From a miscellaneous Crenarchaeota group-6 archaeon AD8-1 (GTDB taxonomy: Archaea > Thermoproteota > Bathyarchaeia > Bathyarchaeales > Bathycorpusculaceae): a DNA stretch of 42,887 bases. Both the position numbers and the translations under genes were made by a program. The notes under the pieces were generated by a model. The model saw only the letters and a list, made by a program, of their open reading frames with translations. It did not search any database and was not told where the DNA came from. Positions 16,736 to 25,055 of this stretch are shown piece after piece. The stretch is from assembly GCA_001273385.1 (NCBI GenBank), contig LFWW01000019.1:1-42887 (forward strand), in the 5' to 3' direction. The first letter of the stretch is position 1; each line of letters begins with the position of its first letter.

Positions 16736-17392
16736 ATGTTTGATGCCATAACCAAAACTTGGAATCCAGTTATCGGATGTTTACATAATTGCAAATATTG
16801 CTGGGCTAGAAAACTAGCTGAAACTCGCTTGATTCATATGGAAAAGTATAAGGATGGGTTTAAGCCGAATATTGCTGAGCATGAACTAGAAAAGAAGTTT
16901 CGTAAGCAATATGTTTTTGCTTGTGATATGGGCGATCTTTTTGGAGATTGGGTTCCTAGAGAATGGATACTGAAAGTCCTTAGAGCTATAAGAAATAGTC
17001 CTTCCAGTTATTTTTTATTTCTAACAAAGAATCCTAAAAGATATTTTGATTTTTTAGATCTTTTACCTAAAAATTTGGTACTTGGAGCTACACTTGAAAC
17101 TAATAGGGATTACAAAGTTTCTAATGCTCCCTCTGTAATTGAAAGGTACGAATCTATGGTTCATCTTCCCTATCGTAATAAGATGATTTCAATTGAGCCA
17201 ATTATGGATTTTGATTTAGAGATCTTTTTAGGTTGGCTAAGAGATATTTCTCCAGTTGTTACACATATTGGTTATGCCAACTATTATCAAGATATACCTG
17301 AACCATCTTTAAATAAAACAGTAGCTTTAATCGATAATCTTTTGTCTTTTACAAAAGTAAAGATTCTAAGAATAAGAGAGAAATATGTTTAG
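16736..17392 (+). CDS. DUF5131 (phage Gp37/Gp68-like) radical-SAM family protein
   Basis: The N-terminus carries the cluster motif TWNPVIGCLHNCKYCWARKL with Cys at residues 15, 19 and 22 (CxxxCxxC), the radical-SAM [4Fe-4S] signature, followed by the DUF5131 pattern (FACDMGDLFGDWVPREWI, then FLFLTKNPKRY and SIEPIMDFD). The substrate is unknown; relatives are common in phages and mobile DNA. The start is ATG at 16736. The gene 21 bases downstream on the same strand encodes a RarA-like C-terminal domain, so the two may form an operon. Confidence 0.85.
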   Translation: MFDAITKTWNPVIGCLHNCKYCWARKLAETRLIHMEKYKDGFKPNIAEHELEKKFRKQYVFACDMGDLFGDWVPREWILKVLRAIRNSPSSYFLFLTKNPKRYFDFLDLLPKNLVLGATLETNRDYKVSNAPSVIERYESMVHLPYRNKMISIEPIMDFDLEIFLGWLRDISPVVTHIGYANYYQDIPEPSLNKTVALIDNLLSFTKVKILRIREKYV

Positions 17393-17413
17393 AATTATTT
17401 TTGGTGAACATTT

Positions 17414-17977
17414 TTGCAAACCGGTTTTAATAATGACGGAAGTGTTGGATCTCCTTTAACTCCTAGAGGATATTATTTGGATGAAGTTATTTCTGCTCTC
17501 CAAAAAGAAATAAGGAGAGGAAAAGAGTATGATGCAGTCTACTGGGCAATAGAACTAGAAAGTTTTAATCCTAAAGCCTTATGGAATAGACTTAAGGTAA
17601 TTGCTTCTGAAGATATTGGAATTGCTGAGCCTCATGCTCCTTTGATAATTAATGCTTTAGAATCAATGTATATTTATTCTAAGGGAAAGAGGAAAGAAGA
17701 ATATCATTTATTTTTTATAAATGCAGTTTTAATATTAACTCGAGCTCCTAAATGCAGAATTGCTGATAATTTAATGATCACTCTTTTTGGAGATGTAAAA
17801 CAGGGAAAACGCTTAGAAATGCCTGATTATGCTATTGACAAACATACTTTCAGAGGAAGAAAAATGGGTAGAGGAATAAAACAGTTTATAGAGGAAGGAT
17901 CAAAGCTTGAAAATCAGGGAAAAAAAGACCCTTATAAGAAAAAAGCAGAAAAATATATGCTAAATGAAAAAAAATAA
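17414..17977 (+). CDS. Stand-alone RarA/MgsA C-terminal-like domain protein
   Basis: Residues ~25-140 resemble the C-terminal, clamp-loader-like helical domain of the replication-fork ATPase RarA/MgsA: YDAVYWAIELESFNPKALWN, RLKVIASEDIGIAEPHA, then AVLILTRAPKCRIADNL. The AAA+ ATPase domain (Walker motifs) is entirely absent. The C-terminal part is basic (HTFRGRKMGRGIKQFIEEG, PYKKKAEKYM). The family domain mediates tetramerisation in RarA; as a lone module it could bind a replisome protein. The start is TTG at 17414, following GGTGA at 17403-17407. It lies directly after the radical-SAM gene. Confidence 0.7.
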   Translation: MQTGFNNDGSVGSPLTPRGYYLDEVISALQKEIRRGKEYDAVYWAIELESFNPKALWNRLKVIASEDIGIAEPHAPLIINALESMYIYSKGKRKEEYHLFFINAVLILTRAPKCRIADNLMITLFGDVKQGKRLEMPDYAIDKHTFRGRKMGRGIKQFIEEGSKLENQGKKDPYKKKAEKYMLNEKK

Positions 17978-17992
17978 GTGATTAAAGAAACA

Positions 17993-18238
17993 TTACAGGT
18001 TATCTTTTTTGTTTTTCTGCATTTTATATTTTGAATAGTAAAAGAATGTTACAAACCAAAATAATAAACTGATAGTTCCATAAAGTTCAACTCTTAAAAG
18101 ATGGCTATACTTTATTTCTGGAAAAAATGGATCTGACAGGAAGAAATATCCATACCAATAAGGAAGTGAAATTATTGTGAAAGCAATTGCTGGAATTATT
18201 GTTATTATTATATTTATTTTATTTTTCAAATATATCAA
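17993..18238 (-). CDS. Small two-TM membrane protein
   Basis: The 81-residue protein has a TM near the N-terminus (INIIITIIPAIAFTIISLPY), a short outside loop with several aromatic residues and a second TM (LYGTISLLFWFVTFFYYSKY), ending in a basic tail. No family is recognised. The start is TTG at 18238. It converges with the RarA-C-like gene. Confidence 0.45.
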   Translation of the reverse strand: MIYLKNKINIIITIIPAIAFTIISLPYWYGYFFLSDPFFPEIKYSHLLRVELYGTISLLFWFVTFFYYSKYKMQKNKKDNL

Positions 18239-18544
18239 AAATAAATATTATTATTAGAGTGAAATATGGTTTCCTTTAAAATTGTATATTTTAATATTTC
18301 TTGATGTATTTTTCTGGATTATCTTTTCTAGTCCCCATTTCTCGATAAAAACAGTCAAATTTTATCATGAGAAAATGCTACAAGAGTCTATAAAATGAAA
18401 AAAGAAAATAATGTTATATTTTGAATATTTGTTTTCTTTACTGTGTACTATTAGTTACCTGAAATAACATGCAAGTTTGTATTTTTATTTTGTTTTTCTT
18501 AGTTTATAATCCAGCAGATAGATTTGAGAATTATTTTTCTTTAT
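18239..18544. other. Intergenic region
   Basis: These 306 bases are AT-rich; I see no gene, RNA or repeat in them beyond promoter-like TATA stretches for the minus-strand gene ending at 17993. Confidence 0.4.
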
Positions 18545-19246
18545 CTATTTTCTGATTAATGTTTCTTTTATGATCCTTTTTAAAATTACTAATCCATCTT
18601 TTATCTTTAGCTTTTTTTTACCAATCCTGTTTCGGTATTGAATTGGGATTTCCACAATGTAAAATCCTTTTCTTTTGATAAGGTTGTTTAGTTCAACTTC
18701 GATATCAAACCCTTGAGCCCGCAATCTCCAGTCCTTAAGAAGATTAGCTCGAATAACACGCAAGCCAGTTAGAGGATCACTCAAAACAACTCCGTTAATA
18801 AAGTTATGTGTTAATGAGAGAATCTTATTTCCTAAATAGAATGGGCCTCTTAAAATTCTTCGATCAAGCATTGAATTAAATCGGTTTCCACAAACCATTC
18901 CAACTTTAGGCTTCCTATCCAAAATATCAACCATAAAAGGAATATATTTTGCAGGATATGTGAAATCTGCATCGATAAGGACTATATATTTTGAATTGAT
19001 GCCTGAATATTTAAGTCCCTCGAAAATTGCATCGCCTTTACCCTGTCCTTTTTGATAAAGTATTTCTGCACCCGAGTTTTTTGCTATTTCTACTGTTTTG
19101 TCATAGCTGTTTCCATCTATCAGCAAAATTCGTTGATTACCCAATTTTTCTGTCAATTCGTTTATTGTTGGTCCTATCCCAGGTTCCTCATTTAATGCAG
19201 CAATTATTATTTGTATAGAATCGATTTCTTGGTGCTCCTGTTTCAA
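18545..19246 (-). CDS. Family 2 glycosyltransferase (dolichol-phosphate sugar synthase-like)
   Basis: A GT-A fold of the DPM1/DPG-synthase type: IIAALNEEPGIGPTINELTE opens the nucleotide-sugar site, LLIDGNSYDKTVEIAKNSGA follows, and LIDADFTYPAKYIPFMVDIL carries the metal-binding DxD. Later come DPLTGLRVIRANLL and a C-terminal basic amphipathic part. The enzyme transfers a sugar from a nucleotide donor to a polyprenyl phosphate at the membrane. TTG at 19246 is preferred over TTG at 19252 because GAGGT lies at a normal distance from it. The PMT-like gene upstream on the same strand could use its product. Confidence 0.85.
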   Translation of the reverse strand: MKQEHQEIDSIQIIIAALNEEPGIGPTINELTEKLGNQRILLIDGNSYDKTVEIAKNSGAEILYQKGQGKGDAIFEGLKYSGINSKYIVLIDADFTYPAKYIPFMVDILDRKPKVGMVCGNRFNSMLDRRILRGPFYLGNKILSLTHNFINGVVLSDPLTGLRVIRANLLKDWRLRAQGFDIEVELNNLIKRKGFYIVEIPIQYRNRIGKKKLKIKDGLVILKRIIKETLIRK

Positions 19247-19465
19247 GGTCAAGACCTCACTTTTTAAAATTTTGGGTTTTTTTTGAAGTCAAGAGTGATT
19301 TATATTAGCTTCGCCTTTTTGGGCTATAACTATTATGTATTTTATAGAAATGTATAACTGATATACACATATAAGCCTTTATGCTAGAAATAATTCGCAA
19401 AAAAAAACCTAAAACAATGAGGTTAAAATAAAAAAGATCCTTGAATTTGTTTAAGAAAGGTATCT

Positions 19466-20881
19466 TTAAGTTTTATTGGTCTTATCTTTCAATAATTCTA
19501 CAGAAATAGCATGTTTAGGTTTTATTTTTGCTATTACTATATTTAAGAAGATTTTAATCTTGTCTATGCTACCAATAATAAGTCCAGAAAGTACCAACAT
19601 AAACCCAAAACATTGAAGTTTTAGTAGAGGATGATATATTTCAATAGGATTATTGTGAAAGAAGAAATACCCAGCATCCAGATTCATATCGAACCTAAAT
19701 AGAATAGAGGGCCACATGGAAATTACATGCAAACGATATATGTTGCTTAGAATTGAACCAGCAAGCAAAATTATTCCTATGGAAAGAATGAAAGCATGAA
19801 TAAACCTGAGAATTTTTGTGGAAGATTTAATTAAATTAAAAATTAAAAAGCATTTAATCAATAATGTTGCAGCTAGCAAGCTAAAGAAAGGTAGAGCTTG
19901 GTAAGCATATTTCACAACATTGTAGTAAGGTGCTTTAAGATTTAATATCACTCCTAAAGCTGTGTTAATTACTACCACTGAAATTATTGTTATTAGGCAA
20001 ATTAAATCAAACAAACAAATCTTTGAAAATAATTTTCTATAAAAAATGCAAATAGCGAATGAAAAAATTGTTGCAAGAGTTAAAAAACCACCTAAACCAT
20101 AATTCAAGACAAAATTACCTACGAAAAAAATTGAAGGTTCAATATAGCTCGGATTAAGATTAATAAAATCCTTATGTTGAAATAAAGAACCCAAACCTTG
20201 CCCTGAAATGAATTGGTACCATAAGAAAACAGATAATATGCTAGGGATTAAGAAAGCTCCTAAATATCTGCCTTTATTTTTTCGATCATTTGATTCATAA
20301 TAAACATAGAGCAAAAATATTGGAATCAAGGAAAAAATAGCATAAAATTTAGTTAAAAAAGCCGCAGCGAAAAATATTCCTGAAACAATAAATAGTTTTA
20401 TGGAATCTTTTTGAAGAGCTAAGATTCCTAAAAAAATAGAAAATAAGCTTAAGAATAAACATTGAGTGTCAATTAGAAAACTTCTTGAAAGAATTACAAA
20501 CCAAGGTGTTAGAGCAAAAATTGCTGCTGCTAATAATCCAGTTAATTTACCATATAATAAATTACCTATACCATATACTAAAATGATGCAGCCAAGTCCA
20601 AATAAAGTCACTAAAACTACTCCATTTTCTAATGTTACTCCAAAAATTCTAAAGAAAATTGCCTCGGTATAGAATCCTAAAGGAGGTTGGTTTATCATGT
20701 TTCCTTGGGTGATAACGTAAGGTTTCCCCCATTTAATTACTCCTAGAACTGCTTCAAATTCCCATTGCGTATCTCCATTTGTGAAGGGAACAATTGAAAC
20801 TAGAACAATTATTATTCCTACTAAAATGCAAATTAAGGGAAGACTCTTAATCAGTAGGATTTTAATTCTTCTATTATTCAA
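19466..20881 (-). CDS. GT-C glycosyltransferase, PMT/ArnT (GT39) family
   Basis: The 471-residue protein has 11-12 TM helices with the loop-1 acidic motif (FTNGDTQWEFEAVLGVIKWG) and NQPPLGFYTEAIFFRIFG after it, then YGKLTGLLAAAIFALTPWFV, as in dolichyl-phosphate-mannose-protein mannosyltransferase and ArnT relatives. It would move a sugar from a lipid carrier to a protein or lipid on the outer face, in glycoprotein or surface-glycan biosynthesis. The start is TTG at 20881. It lies upstream of the GT2 gene on the same strand, separated by about 215 bases. Confidence 0.83.
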   Translation of the reverse strand: MNNRRIKILLIKSLPLICILVGIIIVLVSIVPFTNGDTQWEFEAVLGVIKWGKPYVITQGNMINQPPLGFYTEAIFFRIFGVTLENGVVLVTLFGLGCIILVYGIGNLLYGKLTGLLAAAIFALTPWFVILSRSFLIDTQCLFLSLFSIFLGILALQKDSIKLFIVSGIFFAAAFLTKFYAIFSLIPIFLLYVYYESNDRKNKGRYLGAFLIPSILSVFLWYQFISGQGLGSLFQHKDFINLNPSYIEPSIFFVGNFVLNYGLGGFLTLATIFSFAICIFYRKLFSKICLFDLICLITIISVVVINTALGVILNLKAPYYNVVKYAYQALPFFSLLAATLLIKCFLIFNLIKSSTKILRFIHAFILSIGIILLAGSILSNIYRLHVISMWPSILFRFDMNLDAGYFFFHNNPIEIYHPLLKLQCFGFMLVLSGLIIGSIDKIKIFLNIVIAKIKPKHAISVELLKDKTNKT

Positions 20882-21023
20882 CCTAATTCTCCTAATAATA
20901 GAATAATTAAAAATAAAATTTTCCTCATACTTAAGAATCTATTTTAATTAAGTTTTTTTATTTTGGTTTTTTTTTCATTCGTTTAATCTATTCTTATCAT
21001 CTTATAGAATGCGGATCTAATTG

Positions 21024-21452
21024 TTAGAACTCGATCTTATATTGCAGCCTAATATGATCTTCAAAGAGGTAAAAAAGGACAAAGAGACTATAGGGAATCT
21101 CTCCTAATCCAGCCATTTTTGGAATACTTAGAAAATTTAGCAAATCAAATATTGCTAGTATATCTACAATAATTATGAAGATTGAGATTGCTGCAGTTCC
21201 AATCCATCCTATACGTTTTTCTTTCCAAAATAAATAAGTGAAAATGGCCACTAAGATTCCATAAATTAAGGTATAAAGACTATAAACCATTTGCGGCGTT
21301 GAAGATAAGACAATTGGGGACGAGTAGATTCCTAAAAGCAAAATTGATCCCAAAAATATGTGAATAAATCCAACTAGGAATTGTATTATTATTAATACAA
21401 ATACCCCTAAAAAACGACCTTTAACTTTAATTTTCTCTATAGGTCTTTTCAT
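21024..21452 (-). CDS. Four-TM membrane protein of unknown function
   Basis: The protein has 142 residues, a basic N-terminus (MKRPIEKIKVKGR) and four hydrophobic helices, the last pair separated by FLSIPKMAGLGEIPY. No family is recognised. The start is ATG at 21452. It lies on the same strand as the glycosyltransferases but its separation from them (143 bases) makes co-transcription uncertain. Confidence 0.5.
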   Translation of the reverse strand: MKRPIEKIKVKGRFLGVFVLIIIQFLVGFIHIFLGSILLLGIYSSPIVLSSTPQMVYSLYTLIYGILVAIFTYLFWKEKRIGWIGTAAISIFIIIVDILAIFDLLNFLSIPKMAGLGEIPYSLFVLFYLFEDHIRLQYKIEF

Positions 21453-21688
21453 TATGGAAAAAAAATATTTTGTATGATTATATTTAAGAGTTGCTTGATT
21501 GGGACTAATTTTGATTAATTGGAACTCATTTGTTTTAATCTTGTTGATTTGGATTGATTTTAATTAAGATGATAAATAAAATAGTAATTGTAAACAATCC
21601 GAATCAGTATCTGTGCGCCTAAATATTCATATCTTTATTAAATTATCTGATCAAGTAAGAAAAACTAATAGATAGTTGAAATGATCCA

Positions 21689-22126
21689 ATGATAAGCCTT
21701 GATCTGGGATGTGGTAATAATAAACAAAAAAATCACTTGGGTTTGGATATTAAGAGAAATAGCTCTGCTGATATTATTGCAGATTTAGAAAATCTCCCAA
21801 TTCGTGATTGTTGCATAAACAAGGTGTATTCACGTAGGGTTCTTCAACATGTAGAAGACTACATTGGTGGTTTAAAAGAGATACATAGGATACTCAAACC
21901 TGGAGGAGATATTAGAATTATTGTTGCTAGTTTGTGGGGATTATTATTCTATAAGTCAGGCTTTAGCCAAAGTAGTGGAAAATATTCCACTTTTCATTTA
22001 TTCACAAAAAGAAACTTGGAAAAGAAATTAAAACAAATTAATTTTATAAACATAAAAATAACTAGGATAAGATCTCATAGAAAGATAGGATATGACTTTC
22101 AGATAGCTGCTAAAAAAATGGATTAA
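21689..22126 (+). CDS. Class I SAM-dependent methyltransferase, short form
   Basis: Motif I (SLDLGCGNNKQKNHLGLDIK) begins at the very N-terminus, followed by motif II-III elements (ADIIADLENLPIRDCCINKV), motif IV-like VLQHVEDYIGGLKEIHRIL and KPGGDIRIIV. The 145-residue length is shorter than typical for methyltransferases, but the core is complete; an N-terminal helical cap is missing. The substrate is unknown. ATG at 21689 is the only close start. Confidence 0.8.
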   Translation: MISLDLGCGNNKQKNHLGLDIKRNSSADIIADLENLPIRDCCINKVYSRRVLQHVEDYIGGLKEIHRILKPGGDIRIIVASLWGLLFYKSGFSQSSGKYSTFHLFTKRNLEKKLKQINFINIKITRIRSHRKIGYDFQIAAKKMD

Positions 22127-22318
22127 TTATATATTAACTGAGATGGAAATATTATAGAATAAAATATTTTTATGAATTATTAGAAAGTAGATTGAAAAAA
22201 CTCAAGCTTGTTATAAAGATGTTTAACGAGCATTAAAAAACTAATTAAAAATTGTTTTATCTGCTCCAAAGCAAGAAATAAATCTGTGAAATGTAAAAAT
22301 AAATAACTGTGATGTCTT

Positions 22319-22882
22319 TTGCCAAAAAAGAAAAAGGCAAACTCGAAAAAACAATCACATACTTCTGAAAAAGATAAAATACCTATTAAAAAAGAAAAAA
22401 ATATTGTTGCTAGAAAAGAAAATCCATATGAATTTGCTAGAATTACTCCATCAGATCTTTGGCATTCCTTTGATGATGCATTTTCCAAATTTAGAAGAGA
22501 TTTTGAAGATTTATTCTTTCCCTCTTCATGGACTGCTATGTTTCCTAGTATCCCTAACACTAGAACTATTTTGGTGGATCTGATAGATCAAGGTACAAAT
22601 TACTTGCTAAAAGCTGAAATGCCGGGATTTAAGAAAGAAGATATTGAGATTAATGTTCTAGAAAACTCAATATCAATTTCTGCAAAAATGGGTTGGAATT
22701 ATAATGACAAGGGACAAGAGTATGTTTGTAAAGAAAGAGCTTGCAGATCATTTCATAGAACAATAAAATTGCCTGAAGAAATTGATATGGAAAAAGTAGT
22801 TGCTGAACTATCTAACGGAATTTTAGAGGTAACTCTCCCTAAAAAGAAACCAAAAAAGAAACGAAAAATAAAAATAAAATAA
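22319..22882 (+). CDS. Hsp20 family small heat-shock protein
   Basis: An alpha-crystallin domain runs from about residue 83 (LVDLIDQGTNYLLKAEMPGF, with KKEDIEINVLENSISISAK) to about 173, ending in the conserved strand SNGILEVTLPKKKPKKK. A charged N-terminal arm (Lys/Ser-rich) precedes it. Such proteins hold unfolded proteins in oligomers without ATP. The C-terminal IxI-type tail is replaced by KIKIK, which can serve the same inter-subunit contact. The start is TTG at 22319. The neighbours (UspA, iron transporter, MscL) are also stress-linked. Confidence 0.88.
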   Translation: MPKKKKANSKKQSHTSEKDKIPIKKEKNIVARKENPYEFARITPSDLWHSFDDAFSKFRRDFEDLFFPSSWTAMFPSIPNTRTILVDLIDQGTNYLLKAEMPGFKKEDIEINVLENSISISAKMGWNYNDKGQEYVCKERACRSFHRTIKLPEEIDMEKVVAELSNGILEVTLPKKKPKKKRKIKIK

Positions 22883-22925
22883 CTTTATTCCCTTTTTATT
22901 AAGATCTAATTGGAAGGTTTACATT

Positions 22926-23341
22926 TTGGTTTTTAGTAAAATTTTAGTTCCTGTTGATGGTTCATCTCATTCTGATAGGGCTGTAGAATATGCTTCGGAA
23001 ATTGCATTAAAATTTAATTCAAGATTAATTTTGTTACATGTATACTCATTTATTCCCCCGGCCTCACCCACGCTTAATCTTCCAGGTACATCAAATTATG
23101 ATGTGCTTTCAGCAGAAACAATAAACATTTTATCCGAAAAGGCAAAAAAAGATGCTAACAAAATTCTCATTGAAGCTGAAAAATTCTCAAAAATTAAAAA
23201 TGTTACATGTCTATTAAGAGAAGGAGTAACAGTTCCTGAGATATTACAGGTAGCTGAGACAGAGAAGATTGATATGATAGTTATGGGTGCTAGGGGAGTA
23301 ACAGGAATAAAGCTTCATGTCCTGTGATGATAGTGAAATAA
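22926..23341 (+). pseudogene. UspA-type universal stress protein, damaged at the 3' end
   Basis: Residues 1-127 match UspA: KILVPVDGSSHSDRAVEYAS at the start, RLILLHVYS, and MIVMGARGVTGIK near the end. In intact family members this is followed by about 15 residues including the glycine-serine ATP loop (GSVS) and a final CPVLVVK-like strand. Here, after GVTGIK the frame runs into LHVL and a stop at 23327. The remnant SCPVMIVK with its own stop (23315-23341) survives in a shifted frame directly after. A deletion of about 45-50 bases, not a multiple of three, explains this. The start is TTG at 22926. Confidence 0.75.
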
Positions 23342-23414
23342 ATATGTTGTGTATCATGATTTTTTATAGATCACAATATTATTATTTATTTGTGAAGCAT
23401 AATCTTCAATTAAA

Positions 23415-24284
23415 ATGGCATTAAAATCTTATTTATTAGAGAAAATTTTGGTATTTCAACAGACTGAAATAACTGAACATGAAGTTTATAGCTTTCTTTC
23501 TGAGAGATCAAAAGGAAAAAATTCTGCGATTCTCAAGCAAATATCAGAAGAGGAATTACATCATTATAATATATGGAAAAAATTTACACATAAAGATCTG
23601 CCACCAAAAAAAATCTTGGTTTATAAATATTTGTTGTTGGCTTTGATTTTTGGTTTCACTTTTTCAATAAAAAAAATGGAGCAAGGAGAAGGAAAAGCCC
23701 AAAAAGCCTACTCAGAGATTTCAAATGAAATACCTGAAGTTAAAACATTTATCATAGAAGAAGGCATTCACGAAAAGAAACTAATTGATATGCTAGATGA
23801 AAAGAGGCTAAATTATCTAAGTTCAATAATTACAGGTTTAAATGATGCTTGGATAGAGGTTGTTGGGCAATTAGCAGGATTTACTTTTGCTTTTCAAGAT
23901 CCTACAATAATAGGATTTGCTGGATTAATTACCGGTATAGCTCAATTTTTTTCAAGTTCTGCCTCTGAAATACAACTTTATCTTACTAAAAAAGATGAAG
24001 AGACAACTATCAAACTTAGAGCTTCACTGCATGAGGGAATAATATATTTAATTACTGTAATATTGCTAGTTTTACCTTATTTTATTCTTGAAAATTTCTG
24101 GGTAGCTTTTTTTATTACTGGTGTTAGTGCGTTTTTTATGCTCACTTTTTTGACCTATTATGTTTCAGTGATCAAAGAAGTTTCTATGAAATCATTGATT
24201 CCAATAATGCTCGGAATAATGATTGGAGTTGGTACAATTGCGTTTATTATTGGTTGGATAGCAAAAACAATTATTGGAATCTAG
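23415..24284 (+). CDS. Ferritin-like domain fused to VIT1/CCC1 iron transporter (MbfA-like)
   Basis: Residues ~1-120 form a ferritin-like four-helix part with the di-iron ligands suggested by EITEHEVYSFL, SEEELHHYNIW and IEEGIHEKKLIDML; residues ~130-289 are a five-TM VIT1/CCC1 domain (TGLNDAWIEVVGQLAGFTFA, AQFFSSSASEIQLYL). This is the erythrin-VIT (EVIT) fusion known from MbfA, an iron exporter in bacteria; use of Fe2+ or Mn2+ here is inferred. The start is ATG at 23415. It follows the UspA remnant by 73 bases. Confidence 0.85.
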   Translation: MALKSYLLEKILVFQQTEITEHEVYSFLSERSKGKNSAILKQISEEELHHYNIWKKFTHKDLPPKKILVYKYLLLALIFGFTFSIKKMEQGEGKAQKAYSEISNEIPEVKTFIIEEGIHEKKLIDMLDEKRLNYLSSIITGLNDAWIEVVGQLAGFTFAFQDPTIIGFAGLITGIAQFFSSSASEIQLYLTKKDEETTIKLRASLHEGIIYLITVILLVLPYFILENFWVAFFITGVSAFFMLTFLTYYVSVIKEVSMKSLIPIMLGIMIGVGTIAFIIGWIAKTIIGI

Positions 24285-24429
24285 ATCAATATCTAACTTG
24301 TAATTTTTTTTAAACAATTAATGATTTGATTAACTTGAACTAAAATTGAATTATCCACTCAAGATTCCGATTTCTTATTATTGGTTAAATTTAAATTTAT
24401 ACCTAATTAAAGATAACTTGTTGGTGTTT

Positions 24430-24810
24430 ATGTCTAAAGAAAAAGAAATATTAGATGAGTTGAAAAAGATCACAGAGTTATTGACACCAAAACCTGCTCC
24501 TCCTCCGCCAAAAGGATTCTGGAATGAATTCAAAGATTTCCTAAACAAGTATAAAGTTCTTGGATTGGCTATTGCTTTCATAATAGGTCTTTATCTTGGG
24601 GGCTTGGTTCAATCACTCGTAGGTGATTTGTTGCTACCTTTCATTGGCTTAGCTATTCCCGGATTAGAAGATTTAACTACATTAACAATTGAAATCAATT
24701 CGCAAATATTCGGCATTGGAAACTTCTTAGTAGCTTTAATCACCTTTATTATCGTAGCTTTTGTTATCTTTATCGTAGTTAAATTAACCAAGAAATGGGG
24801 CATGGAATAA
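24430..24810 (+). CDS. MscL-like large-conductance mechanosensitive channel
   Basis: TM1 (VLGLAIAFIIGLYLGGLVQS) with its Gly/Ala packing pattern, LVGDLLLPFIGLAIPGLEDL in the periplasmic segment, and TM2 (LVALITFIIVAFVIFIVVKL) match MscL. The channel opens under membrane tension to release solutes in hypo-osmotic shock. A Pro-rich stretch (KPAPPPPKGF) precedes TM1, unlike the short amphipathic helix of bacterial MscL. ATG at 24430 (or GTG at 24424) is preferred over a TTG 84 bases upstream, because a TATA-like AT run at about 24385-24400 falls in between. Confidence 0.8.
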   Translation: MSKEKEILDELKKITELLTPKPAPPPPKGFWNEFKDFLNKYKVLGLAIAFIIGLYLGGLVQSLVGDLLLPFIGLAIPGLEDLTTLTIEINSQIFGIGNFLVALITFIIVAFVIFIVVKLTKKWGME

Positions 24811-24896
24811 GCAGAATTCCGTCTTGGTCTACTTTTCCCTTTTTTTAAATTCCAAATAGTAATTAGAGCATTATCTTTAGAAACTCGCAGAAAAAA

Positions 24897-24927
24897 CTCA
24901 CAAAAACTTTAACTATGGTTTTGTGAG
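24897..24927. promoter_or_regulatory. Perfect 9-bp inverted repeat upstream of tRNA-Leu
   Basis: CTCACAAAA and TTTTGTGAG are exact complements separated by 13 bases. The right arm ends 16 bases before the tRNA and the loop (ACTTTAACTATGG) lies where a tRNA TATA box would be. It may be an operator, or a terminator hairpin for the mscL-like gene. Confidence 0.35.
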
Positions 24928-24943
24928 AGATGTATGAGTTGAC

Positions 24944-25055
24944 GCGGGGGTACCCGAGCCAGGTCTAAATAGGCGGCCAGATAAGCCTAAGATAAGGGGG
25001 AGGACTTAAGATCCTCTGGTTCAGGCCTTCGTGGGTTCAAGTCCCACCCTCCGCA
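24944..25055 (+). tRNA. tRNA-Leu(UAA) with a probable ~27-nt D-loop intron
   Basis: The acceptor GCGGGGG (24944-24950) pairs with CCTCCGC (25048-25054), discriminator A at 25055 and no encoded CCA. The T-arm is GTGGG-TTCAAGT-CCCAC (25031-25047). The anticodon arm is GAGGA-CTTAAGA-TCCTC (25000-25016), anticodon TAA at 25007-25009. The variable arm of 14 bases fits class II tRNA-Leu. The D-stem CCC (24953-24955) and GGG (24996-24998) enclose 40 bases instead of about 13; removing about 27 bases (near 24969-24995) gives a loop GAGCCAGGTCTAA, as in other Leu tRNAs, and a mature length of 85. The extra segment contains a TAGGC/GCCTA hairpin and is flanked by TAA repeats. Confidence 0.9.

Noticed and set aside
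19253-19465. Structured RNA between the two glycosyltransferase genes
   Set aside because: A weak AGC/GCT pairing is present but no stable stem or known box motif supports an RNA gene.
22180-22560. Open frame on the minus strand across the Hsp20 gene start
   Set aside because: It is antisense to the Lys-rich arm of Hsp20, giving a Phe/Leu-rich translation of no family.
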